From positions 1-9,969 of the forward strand of contig DLXL01000641.1 in assembly GCA_003448025.1 (NCBI GenBank): a DNA stretch of 9,969 bases, given 5' to 3'. The position numbers and the translations under genes are program-made. Origin of the DNA: Saprospirales bacterium (GTDB lineage: Bacteria > Bacteroidota > Bacteroidia > Chitinophagales > Saprospiraceae). Below, piece by piece: positions 1 through 5,970 of the stretch. The notes beneath the pieces are model-generated. The model was not told the DNA's origin. It worked only from the letters and a program-made list of their open reading frames with translations, and searched no databases. Position 1 is the first letter of the stretch. Each line of letters starts with the position of its first letter.

Positions 1-1045
1 TTCCGGGTTTATTGTTTCGGTTGCTGCTCCAGGAAAGTTTCTTTCCATCCGGGGAGAACATGGGAAAGGAGTTGAAAATACTTTCTGAGGTAATCTGTTC
101 CAAACCGGTTCCGTCTGTATTGATCATGTAGATCTGGAAATCATACCCCCTTTTGGAGTGGTGGTTGCTGCTGAACACGATCTTTTTACCGGAAGGATGG
201 AAAAAAGGCGCCCAGTTTGCTTTGCCTAAATGGGTTATCTGACGAAGATCTGTGCCGTCTACGTTGCAGGTAAAGATCTCCATATTGGTAGGCGCAACCA
301 AATGCTGTGCAAGGTATTCCCGATATTCTTTTATTTCTTCGGCCGTTTTTGGACGGCTGGCCCGGAAAACAATTTTGGAACCATCCTGACTGAAAAACGC
401 TCCACCATCATACCCCAAATCAAAAGTGATCTGTTTCAAACCACTGCCATCCAGATTCATGGTCCATAATTCCAGATCGCCTGAACGATCACTGGTGAAC
501 AATATCTTGTCGCCTTTAGGGCTCAATACGGCCTCGGCATCGTATCCCTGATGATCCGTCAACTGTTTCACAATGTTCCCTTTAAGGTCGGCGATGTAAA
601 TATCGTAGCTGTCGTAAATAGACCAAAGATACTTGCCTCCGGCGCGCATATCTGGCGTATGCGGGCAGGATTCTCCGGCTTCATGTGTACTGGCATACAA
701 AATATGTTTGCCATCCGGCATAAAATAGGAACAGGTGGTGCGACCCTTCAATGTACTGATGGTCTTTGGACGATAGGTACTGTCGCCGGCTGCATCTTTT
801 ACCTTCATGGCAAAAATCTGGTCGCACTCCAATCCCCAGGCTTTATTGTTACTTTGAAACGTAAGCCATTTGCTGTCAGGACTCCAGTATGCTTCGGCAT
901 TATCACCTCCAAAGGTCAACTGACGAACATTTTTGAGGTGTTTTTCAGGCATAGGAGTTGCCGTGGTTGCATCGGTTGGGCTATGTTGGGCGAATAGTGA
1001 TGCGCTGATTGCCAGGAACAGGGTTAGGAATTTTGCTTTGAGCAT
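1..1045 (-). CDS. Exported PD40/TolB-like beta-propeller protein, C-terminus cut by window edge
   Basis: The minus frame from the ATG at 1045-1043 stays open for 348 codons to the window edge, so the stop lies outside. Residues 1-20 form a signal peptide (MLKAKF, then a hydrophobic LFLAISASLFAQ stretch), so the product is exported. The rest carries repeated PD40/WD40-like blades: 'WSPDSKWLTF' near 54-63, 'SPKGDKILFTSDRSGD' near 175-190 followed by 'NLDGSGLKQIT', 'NVDGTDLRQIT' near 261-271, and 'NTDGTGLEQIT' near 309-319 followed by 'SPDGKKLSWSSNR' near 331-343. The DGs/tGLkQIT tail of each blade is typical of TolB-type propellers. Such proteins usually serve as binding scaffolds, and some are N-terminal parts of exported peptidases; no catalytic domain is visible in the portion seen. 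The last visible blade is nearly complete, so the protein may end soon after the edge. Partner or ligand is unknown. Confidence 0.9.
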   Translation of the reverse strand, partial: MLKAKFLTLFLAISASLFAQHSPTDATTATPMPEKHLKNVRQLTFGGDNAEAYWSPDSKWLTFQSNNKAWGLECDQIFAMKVKDAAGDSTYRPKTISTLKGRTTCSYFMPDGKHILYASTHEAGESCPHTPDMRAGGKYLWSIYDSYDIYIADLKGNIVKQLTDHQGYDAEAVLSPKGDKILFTSDRSGDLELWTMNLDGSGLKQITFDLGYDGGAFFSQDGSKIVFRASRPKTAEEIKEYREYLAQHLVAPTNMEIFTCNVDGTDLRQITHLGKANWAPFFHPSGKKIVFSSNHHSKRGYDFQIYMINTDGTGLEQITSESIFNSFPMFSPDGKKLSWSSNRNNKPG

Positions 1046-1369
1046 AGTTTAAATTCAAAAATTTCGCGCTAAGTTCGGGCTAAGGGAGTCAATAAGCCGT
1101 CAGGATTTGGTCAAGAAATGATACCTGTTAGTTGTTAGGCCAGGCAACCTTTCCACGCTGTCATGTGTTTGTGCAGGGAGAATGCTGAAGAACTGCGAAA
1201 ATTTTGCGCTCTGGTATTATAGTTCCATCGGATTTAATTGATCTGACTACTGGACTTTTTAATAATGGATGTTAGACATTTTTTTGCAAACGATTGATAT
1301 TCAGACACGTAACAAACGAGTCTAATATCTAACATCAAAATGTCCGGTAGCCTCAAAAATGATTTTACC
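1046..1369. other. Divergent intergenic region between the propeller gene and the thioredoxin pair
   Basis: No convincing gene is present. The region should hold promoters for both flanking genes. On the plus strand TTG at 1238-1240 lies 19 bases before TAATAATG at 1260-1267, a weak match to the Bacteroidetes TTTG / TAnnTTTG promoter; I found no better candidate on either strand. An in-frame ATG at 1340 would extend the next protein by ten residues, but the signal peptide favours the ATG at 1370. An inverted repeat (1268-1336) is listed separately. Confidence 0.5.
1268..1336. repeat. Long-spaced inverted repeat, 13-base arms
   Basis: The left arm gatgttagacatt (1268-1280) and right arm aatatctaacatc (1324-1336) are reverse complements at 12 of 13 positions, with 43 bases between. 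The single mismatch is A-C on the plus strand but would be a G-U wobble in minus-strand RNA. The right arm lies in a degenerate seven-base tandem (tctaata, tctaaca, tc at 1321-1336), directly before the first possible ATG of the downstream gene. Function unknown: an mRNA hairpin, an operator, or a dispersed repeat are all possible. Confidence 0.65.
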
Positions 1370-1846
1370 ATGAAAAAAATATGCCTGATTTTACTGATTG
1401 GAATGAACCTTCAGGTACTCGCACAGGATATACCATTCATTAAAAAAGAAACGCTTCAGCAATGGATAAATGCTGATTCCGATACCATTTATGTGCTCAA
1501 TTTCTGGGCAACCTGGTGTGCGCCCTGCGTGGAAGAATTGCCAGCTTTTGAGAAATTACACCGGGAATACTCATCCAAAAAGGTCAAAGTTGTGCTCATA
1601 AGCACTGATTTTAAGCGAAACGTCGAATCCAGGGTGAAACCATTTGTAAAACGCAAAAAATTGCAAAGCCAAGTGGTATTTATGGATGAACCAAACCCCA
1701 ATCATTGGGTTAATGCAGTAAGCCCGGAATGGTCCGGGGCATTACCTGCCACGCTGATCATCCATAACCGCAAAGACAAATACTTGTTTTTTGAAAAACA
1801 ACTCAATTATGAAACGTTGGAGGAAATTGTAAAAACGATTCTCTGA
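1370..1846 (+). CDS. Exported TlpA-like thioredoxin-fold disulfide reductase
   Basis: 158 residues. The N-terminus MKKICLILLIGMNLQVLAQ is a signal peptide, which is why the ATG at 1370 is preferred to the upstream in-frame ATG at 1340. The mature protein is one thioredoxin fold: 'FWATWCAPC' at 45-53 gives the redox pair C50/C53, followed by the active-site helix 'VEELPAFEKLH', and 'ALPATLII' near 124-131 supplies the cis-proline (P126) that packs against the active site. This is the TlpA/ResA/redoxin type; with a WCAPC site and export, the protein probably reduces periplasmic disulfides or serves cytochrome c maturation or envelope thiols. It lacks the long N-terminal domain of DUF4369-type Bacteroidetes TlpA proteins. 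A second exported redoxin starts 34 bases after the stop, so co-transcription is likely. The specific client cannot be read from the sequence. Confidence 0.9.
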   Translation: MKKICLILLIGMNLQVLAQDIPFIKKETLQQWINADSDTIYVLNFWATWCAPCVEELPAFEKLHREYSSKKVKVVLISTDFKRNVESRVKPFVKRKKLQSQVVFMDEPNPNHWVNAVSPEWSGALPATLIIHNRKDKYLFFEKQLNYETLEEIVKTIL

Positions 1847-1880
1847 CCACAAATCCGTCATCCATCTAAACAATATACAC

Positions 1881-2495
1881 ATGAAAAAAACATTCTCCCT
1901 TTTTCTACTATTTTCTCTGGCGTTTACAGCCATGTCTTTCCAGCCAACCAACACGGGTGGTGGCTATAAGGTAGGTGATACCGCCATGGACTTCAGCCTG
2001 ATCAATGTGAAAGGCAAACCAGTATCCTTAGCCGATATCAAAAATGCCAAAGGGTACATCGTTGTGTTTACCTGCAATCACTGTCCCTATGCTAAAGCCT
2101 ATGAACAGCGTATTATCGACCTTCACAAGAAATACGCGCCAATGGGTTTTTCCGTTGTTGCCATCAACTCCAACGATAAAGATGTACAACCTCAGGACAG
2201 CTATGATAATATGAAAAAGCTAGCCAAAAAGAAAAAATATCCATTCCCTTACCTGTACGACGAAACTCAGGAGGTTGCCAAAGCCTTTGGTGCTACCCGC
2301 ACCCCGCATATTTATGTGCTGGATAAGAACCGTGTAGTACGCTATATCGGCGCCATCGACGATAATTCTGAAGACCCTGCCATGGCTAAAGAACATTATG
2401 TAGCCAACGCAGTGAATGCCCTGCTCAACGGCAAAGACGTTGCAACCAAGGAAACCAAAGCCATTGGCTGCGGTATCAAGTGGAAAAAATCGTAA
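1881..2495 (+). CDS. Exported thioredoxin family protein (AhpC/TSA-like, CNHC active site)
   Basis: 204 residues. Residues 1-20 are a signal peptide ending around 'AMSFQ'. 'YKVGDTAMDFSLINVKGKPVSL' spans the typical AhpC/TSA-redoxin start. The active site 'TCNHCPYAKAYEQR' at 64-77 gives C65/C68, with the CP-Y/F-A/V-K pattern of a conserved exported redoxin subfamily. The cis-proline is P142 in 'TRTPHIYVLD'. The C-terminal 'KAIGCGIKWK' (C197) looks like a conserved tail carrying a third cysteine, which could act as a resolving or relay cysteine; that role is inferred. Several basic residues lie in 'MKKLAKKKKYPFPYL' (111-125). It follows the TlpA-like gene by 34 bases with no terminator between, so the two probably form one operon and may act on the same periplasmic thiols, with one possibly reducing the other. 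Substrate unknown. Confidence 0.9.
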   Translation: MKKTFSLFLLFSLAFTAMSFQPTNTGGGYKVGDTAMDFSLINVKGKPVSLADIKNAKGYIVVFTCNHCPYAKAYEQRIIDLHKKYAPMGFSVVAINSNDKDVQPQDSYDNMKKLAKKKKYPFPYLYDETQEVAKAFGATRTPHIYVLDKNRVVRYIGAIDDNSEDPAMAKEHYVANAVNALLNGKDVATKETKAIGCGIKWKKS

Positions 2496-2503
2496 AGTCC
2501 AGA

Positions 2504-2591
2504 ATGGGACGACAGGCGCTTTAAAAAGTATGGAAAGAAAATCTTTCTGCATATTTGCCGGCCCTGAAAAGTAAAATGCCTGTCGTCCCAT
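2504..2591. repeat. Long-spaced inverted repeat, 14-base perfect arms, with heptamer tandem
   Basis: The left arm atgggacgacaggc (2504-2517) and right arm gcctgtcgtcccat (2578-2591) are perfect reverse complements 60 bases apart. A smaller hairpin (gaaaga / tctttc, three-base loop) sits inside near 2531-2546. The right arm runs into degenerate seven-base units (tcgtccca, tcgttca, tcgttcca, to about 2608), ending eight bases before the next ATG. The RNA could fold as a two-tier hairpin between the redoxin pair and the membrane-protein gene. There is no T-run after it, so a simple intrinsic terminator is unlikely; mRNA processing, a dispersed repeat or an operator remain possible. Confidence 0.7.
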
Positions 2592-2615
2592 CGTTCATCG
2601 TTCCATCCTTTTTAA

Positions 2616-3377
2616 ATGAATCTCCTCACCTGGCTTTATCCTTTCGGTAGGGAAACCACCGAAGAAGGTCGTTTCACCATCCTGAGGGCCGAAGCGATCA
2701 TGAAGACCATAGACCAGCTGGAATTACGTATAGCAGAACGTTTTCCAGAATCAGGTTTACTTGGTGTTTGCCAGGAGTTTAAACTGGTTGCTGTCCGTTC
2801 CGAAGAACTGGCCCGCAAACTGGAAGGACCAATATGGCCAGTTCGTTTGGCCGCTGTTATTGCCTCCACTTTATTGATAGGACTGGTAAGCTGGGCATTG
2901 GGTCAGCTACTTCGTAATTTTAAACTTGATGCCAGTGGCATTCTGCATCTTTTGCAAACCACAGAATCGGCTATTAATGAATTGATTTTCCTGGGACTGG
3001 CTATTTTTTTCCTCGTCAATCTGGAAGCCCGTTTGAAACGCAGATCTGCCTTAAAAGCACTACACCGTCTGCGTAGCATTGCCCATGTGATTGATATGCA
3101 CCAATTAACCAAAGATCCCGCTTTCCACCTGTCAGGAAATAAAATTTCTGAAACCCAACATTCACCAAAACGCAACCTCACCCGCCACCAACTCATGCGT
3201 TATCTGGATTATTGTTCGGAGCTGTTGGCACTCAATTCTAAAATTGCTGCATTGTTTGCACAAAACACCGACGACCGGGAAATTCTCAATACCGTGAACG
3301 ATCTGGAACAGTTGGTTCAGGGACTTTCTGCCAAAGTATGGCAAAAAATCATGATACTGGACTATTCTACCGAGTAA
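2616..3377 (+). CDS. Conserved-looking inner membrane protein with two transmembrane helices, function unknown
   Basis: 253 residues and no signal peptide. Order: a charged, probably helical N-terminal region (about 1-72), a first membrane helix (about 75-97, 'VRLAAVIASTLLIGLVSWAL'), a short 20-residue loop, a second helix (about 119-137, 'INELIFLGLAIFFLVNLEA'), and a basic C-terminal domain (about 138-253). With positive residues following the second helix (RLKRRSALKALHRLR), both termini are probably cytoplasmic. The segments 'IAHVIDMHQLTKDP' (155-168), 'MRYLDYCSELLALNSKIAALFAQ' (194-216) and 'GLSAKVWQKIMILD' (236-249) look like blocks of a conserved family I have seen only as hypothetical protein. 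No catalytic motif is evident. The gene is 120 bases behind the redoxin pair and may be read through from it or have its own promoter. The start at 2616 is the first ATG; a second in-frame ATG at 2700 is less likely because it would drop the charged N-terminus. Confidence 0.8.
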   Translation: MNLLTWLYPFGRETTEEGRFTILRAEAIMKTIDQLELRIAERFPESGLLGVCQEFKLVAVRSEELARKLEGPIWPVRLAAVIASTLLIGLVSWALGQLLRNFKLDASGILHLLQTTESAINELIFLGLAIFFLVNLEARLKRRSALKALHRLRSIAHVIDMHQLTKDPAFHLSGNKISETQHSPKRNLTRHQLMRYLDYCSELLALNSKIAALFAQNTDDREILNTVNDLEQLVQGLSAKVWQKIMILDYSTE

Positions 3378-3617
3378 GCGGCAGGAATAGGCAGAAACCG
3401 TATTTATAAAGTTGTTAAAATGATCCTAATACTTGGAAAATATCCTGGTAATGTTGTTAGTTTGCCCTCCCTAGAAAATTGAACAAACCATTTCGGCAGG
3501 ATTGCAGAGGGATTTCTTTTTATATGGTTTTACCGCAAAAACGACAGTTTTTGTTGCAAAAAAAACCAGGGTTTTCCCTTATTAACAACGAAAAGTTTAC
3601 GTTTTTTGGAAAAAAGT
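3378..3617. other. Intergenic gap upstream of the M23 promoter
   Basis: No gene seen. The stretch is A/T-rich with several homopolymer runs. One small hairpin (gcaaaaac 3535-3542, gaca loop, gtttttgt 3547-3554) could be a weak plus-strand terminator for the preceding membrane-protein gene, but its stem is nearly all A-T and it is 160 bases past the stop, so support is poor. Confidence 0.35.
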
Positions 3618-3648
3618 TTTGAGAGACCGCCTTGCTTGTCTACTTTTG
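3618..3648 (+). promoter_or_regulatory. Bacteroidetes-type housekeeping promoter for the M23 peptidase gene
   Basis: TTTG at 3618-3621 is followed after 19 bases by TACTTTTG at 3641-3648, an exact match to the Bacteroidetes -33/-7 consensus TTTG / TAnnTTTG with usual spacing. Transcription would begin some 5 to 10 bases further on, giving a leader of roughly 165-170 bases before the ATG at 3823. Confidence 0.7.
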
Positions 3649-3654
3649 TGCGCC

Positions 3655-3822
3655 TCTTAAAATTCCATTAGCCGAGTGAACGACACACCCAACCGGGTAA
3701 ATCAACGGCAAAGGAGGGCCTCCGCCTTCAAAAAAGTAATCTTGTAGATGCGCTCTATCGCCGTAATGATTCGCAACAACTGAGGCTAAGAATCACTGAT
3801 TTCCTCGGCAAACACCTTCAAC
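3655..3822 (+). promoter_or_regulatory. Long, potentially structured 5' leader of the M23 peptidase gene
   Basis: The likely leader can close through a GC-rich six-base pairing, GCCGAG (3671-3676) with CTCGGC (3804-3809), enclosing about 127 bases. Inside are hairpins ACCC-AACC-GGGT (3687-3698), GGC-aaa-GGAG-GGC-CTCC-GCC (3707-3726), and GAGG..AATC-act-GATT.CCTC (3782-3806); the last competes with the closing stem for CTC. I compared it by eye with c-di-AMP (ydaO), SAM, TPP and c-di-GMP riboswitch cores and none matches. The pairings are short and may be coincidental. Confidence 0.4.
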
Positions 3823-4806
3823 ATGGGCAGGAAAGAGAAATTTGTTTACAACATTCACACCCTTACCTACGAGAAAGTAGTTGTTCCCCTAAAAACCCGT
3901 ATTTGGCAGGCATTCGGATTTTTTTCCGTGGTAGTTGTTACCTCCCTCGCTATGCTTGCTGTGTTCTATACTATCTTCCCTTCTCCACGCGAGGAAGATC
4001 TGATGCGTGAGATCAGCCAGATGGAATACAAATACAAACAAATGACTGCGCAAGTGGACATGATGTCCAAAGTGCTCCATAATATTCAGGAACGCGACGC
4101 CAGCGTACACCGTACAGTATTCGGAATGGATCCTATTGATTCAGATATTTGGCATGCTGGTGTGGGTGGCCACGAATCACACCCGGAACTCGAAGCCTTT
4201 GAATTCAGTGGAAACGTTATTGGAGATGCCCTTAACAAGATTGATGCGCTCAGCCGTCAACTCTCCCTTCAAAGTAAATCACTCGATACCATTCAGGATT
4301 TGGCCCGTAATCAGGAAAAAATGCTGGCTTCTTTACCCAGCATCAAACCGGTACGGGAAGATAAATTGCAAAAAAGTATTGGAACACTTTCCGGTTTTGG
4401 ATATCGCATCCACCCGGTTTACAAATTCAAAAAATTCCACGCCGGTCTGGATTTTCCTGCAAGAATAGGCACTGCCATTCAGGCGCCAGGCGATGGCGTT
4501 GTTGTGGAAACCGGATGGCACAGTGGTTATGGAAACTGTGTTAAAATCAGCCACGGTTTCGGATACGAAACACTTTATGGCCACATGAACAGAATCAATG
4601 TTCGCCAAGGTGAAAAAGTGAAAAAAGGCCAGAAAATTGGCGAAGTGGGCGATACAGGCTTGTCTACTGCGCCACACCTCCACTACGAAGTACATTATAA
4701 AGGCAAACCCATCAACCCGATCAATTTCTGTATGGACAAACTCACGCCACAGGAATATCAACAGTTGGTGGCCGCAGCCAACGTAGCCAACCAGTCGCTT
4801 GACTAA
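3823..4806 (+). CDS. Membrane-anchored M23 family metallopeptidase (peptidoglycan endopeptidase)
   Basis: 327 residues. A short cytoplasmic N-terminus (1-26, basic) precedes one transmembrane helix (about 29-50, 'QAFGFFSVVVVTSLAMLAVFYT'). A predicted coiled-coil linker follows (about 56-90 and 132-170, heptad-like L/M/I spacing). The C-terminal LytM/M23 domain covers about 186-302. The zinc ligands are visible: H206 and D210 in 'HAGLD' and H287 in 'HLH'; the catalytic histidines are H254 in 'LYGHM' and H285. All key residues are present, so it should be an active enzyme cleaving peptide cross-links in the periplasm, by family knowledge. The leading 'GTLSGFGYRIHPVYKFKKFHAGLDF' is the standard M23 entry strand. 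The gene stands alone with its own promoter and terminator. Membrane-anchored coiled-coil M23 proteins of this type act in cell separation or cell shape; the exact role is not readable here. Confidence 0.93.
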   Translation: MGRKEKFVYNIHTLTYEKVVVPLKTRIWQAFGFFSVVVVTSLAMLAVFYTIFPSPREEDLMREISQMEYKYKQMTAQVDMMSKVLHNIQERDASVHRTVFGMDPIDSDIWHAGVGGHESHPELEAFEFSGNVIGDALNKIDALSRQLSLQSKSLDTIQDLARNQEKMLASLPSIKPVREDKLQKSIGTLSGFGYRIHPVYKFKKFHAGLDFPARIGTAIQAPGDGVVVETGWHSGYGNCVKISHGFGYETLYGHMNRINVRQGEKVKKGQKIGEVGDTGLSTAPHLHYEVHYKGKPINPINFCMDKLTPQEYQQLVAAANVANQSLD

Positions 4807-4860
4807 ACCTTTCTATCAGATCATACTATCGTTCAAATTGAAACGATAAACAACAGGATT

Positions 4861-4894
4861 GAAGCGGAACGCGTAAGTGTTCCGCTTTCTTTTT
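4861..4894 (+). terminator. Intrinsic terminator of the M23 peptidase gene
   Basis: GAAGCGGAAC (4861-4870) pairs with GTTCCGCTTT (4879-4888) over ten positions (last one G-T), around an eight-base loop, followed by CTTTTT. It lies 55 bases after the stop. A smaller hairpin, TATCGTT / AACGATA (4827-4833 with 4842-4848), sits just upstream but has no T-run. Confidence 0.85.
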
Positions 4895-4933
4895 GTCGCA
4901 ACGTGATTACACGAATACGTTCTACGCTTTGGC

Positions 4934-4973
4934 ATAAAAAAAGCCCGCACACCGGGGGGAAATGGGGCGGGTT
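4934..4973 (-). terminator. Intrinsic terminator of the response regulator gene (minus strand)
   Basis: On the minus strand AACCCGC (4973-4967) pairs with GCGGGCT (4948-4942), with one G-T, around an 18-base C/G-rich loop, and is followed by a run of Ts (plus-strand A-run at 4935-4942). It starts 33 bases after the response regulator stop and faces the terminator of the convergent M23 gene. Confidence 0.8.
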
Positions 4974-5005
4974 GGTAAGATGGAATTATATCTTACAGAA
5001 TAATA

Positions 5006-5737
5006 TCAAGCTGCGGAAACTTCGCGCACCAATAATTGAAATCCATTCCCATGAATGTTGACAATTTCAATAGCTGGATCTAATGCCAGATACTTTCTGA
5101 GTTTGGTCACAAATACATCCATTGAACGGGCTGTGAAATAAGTATCCTCATGCCAGATCTTGGTGAGTGCCTCTGAACGGGGGGTAACATCATTAATGTA
5201 CTTACAGAACAACTTCAGCAACTCTGCCTCCTTGGGACTCAGTTTCCAATTATTTTCCTCGCCAGGTTTGGCATCTGTGAATGTCAGAATTCGAAGTGGA
5301 AAATTGAAATGATATTTTCCAATGATAAACTCGCGTTGATCATCACGGGGGTCAGGGTTTTTATTCACCCGTTTGAGAACCGCCTGGATGCGCAGAAGTA
5401 ACTCCTCCGAATTAAACGGCTTAGGAATATAATCGTCCGCACCGAGTTTAAAACCCTGAAGTACGTCATCCTTCATGGTTTTGGCAGTGAGGAAGATAAT
5501 TGGCACATCCTTGTTGCGTTCCCGCACATCTTTGGCCAATGTGAATCCGTCCTTTCGGGGCATCATCACATCAAAAACACAAAGGTCATAATGACTTTTG
5601 CGGAAGGCTTCCAAGCCCTGAACACCATCAGTGGCCAGGTTTACCTCATAGTCGTGCATTTCCAGATAAGAACGGAGCACGTCGCCGAAATTTTGGTCGT
5701 CTTCGACCAGCAGGATTTTGTATCGAGCACTTGCCAT
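5006..5737 (-). CDS. OmpR/PhoB-family two-component response regulator, RprY-like
   Basis: 243 residues. The receiver domain (about 6-123) has the acidic pair D13/D14 ('LLVEDDQ'), the phospho-acceptor D56 ('VFDVMMPRKDG'), the switch T84 ('FLTAKT') and K106 ('YIPKPF'), so it is complete and should be phosphorylated by a histidine kinase. The C-terminal winged-helix DNA-binding domain (about 135-237) shows 'LSPKEAELLKLF', the recognition-helix region 'ARSMDVFVTKLRKYL' (203-217) and the wing 'VNIHGNGFQLLV' (226-237). This C-terminus resembles Bacteroidetes RprY-type regulators. No histidine kinase is next to it: upstream is a peptide transporter, downstream a convergent M23 gene, so it is an orphan regulator in this window. 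Targets are unknown. It has a plausible promoter at 5940-5970 and a leader of almost 200 bases with hairpins. The ATG at 5737 is the natural start, directly before the first receiver strand. Confidence 0.95.
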   Translation of the reverse strand: MASARYKILLVEDDQNFGDVLRSYLEMHDYEVNLATDGVQGLEAFRKSHYDLCVFDVMMPRKDGFTLAKDVRERNKDVPIIFLTAKTMKDDVLQGFKLGADDYIPKPFNSEELLLRIQAVLKRVNKNPDPRDDQREFIIGKYHFNFPLRILTFTDAKPGEENNWKLSPKEAELLKLFCKYINDVTPRSEALTKIWHEDTYFTARSMDVFVTKLRKYLALDPAIEIVNIHGNGFQLLVREVSAA

Positions 5738-5794
5738 GATGTTGTCGGTTTAAGAGTGTTCGTAAGATTAAAGATTTGTTCAAGGATTGTTATT

Positions 5795-5818
5795 AAAAAC
5801 CCTGTTCCGCAGAACAGG
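5795..5818 (-). terminator. Terminator-like hairpin inside the response regulator leader (possible attenuator)
   Basis: On the minus strand CCTGTTC (5818-5812), loop TGCG, GAACAGG (5807-5801) is followed by GTTTTT. The stem is seven perfect pairs. It lies about 60 bases upstream of the response regulator start and downstream of its likely promoter, so it could end transcription early; it could instead back up the transporter terminator. Confidence 0.6.
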
Positions 5819-5898
5819 ATATGACCTTAACGTTAAAGGGTTAAAATCAAGTATGTGAAAGGCGCCTGGTTCCTAAAAAATGTTAAATTTTCTTTTCA

Positions 5899-5936
5899 TA
5901 ATCCTGATAGGTTATTTTAAAAACCTGCGAGGATTA
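5899..5936. repeat. Dyad at the predicted start of the response regulator transcript
   Basis: TAATCCT-gat-AGGTT (5899-5913) and AACCT-gcg-AGGATTA (5922-5936) pair over 12 positions with a symmetric three-by-three internal loop and an eight-base A/T loop. It begins just after the likely -7 element, so it could be an operator or form a 5' hairpin on the mRNA. Confidence 0.6.
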
Positions 5937-5939
5937 CTT

Positions 5940-5970
5940 CAAAAGTACATAAAAAACAAAGGTCCTGCAA
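5940..5970 (-). promoter_or_regulatory. Bacteroidetes-type promoter for the response regulator gene
   Basis: On the minus strand TACTTTTG (5947-5940) matches the -7 consensus TAnnTTTG exactly, with CTTG (5971-5968) placed 20 bases upstream as a three-of-four -33 element. The resulting leader would be almost 200 bases. The -33 element lies within the terminator hairpin of the upstream transporter gene. Confidence 0.55.

Noticed and set aside
551..997. Plus-strand open frame of 148 codons
   Set aside because: It is antisense to the propeller gene, whose repeated PD40 blades and signal peptide make the minus strand clearly coding.
1340..1369. Upstream ATG at 1340 as the start of the TlpA-like protein
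   Set aside because: It would put ten polar residues before a standard MKK signal peptide; the ATG at 1370 fits better.
3713..3723. AAGGAGG as a Shine-Dalgarno sequence
   Set aside because: It is over 100 bases from the M23 start; the ATG at 3748 downstream opens only an eleven-codon frame, and other genes here do not use such sites.
3655..3822. A known riboswitch (c-di-AMP/ydaO, SAM, TPP or c-di-GMP) upstream of the M23 gene
   Set aside because: GCCGAG and GGGTAAATC fragments recall ydaO, but the GTCAGCTAAC block and other core motifs are missing; the other classes fit worse.
3671..3989. Plus-strand frame open for about 100 codons across the M23 leader and the start of the M23 gene, reading like 'TAKEGLRLQKSNLVDALYRRND'
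   Set aside because: It has no ATG in the leader part, overlaps the M23 gene whose motifs are certain, and becomes low-complexity and cysteine-rich inside that gene. Probably chance.
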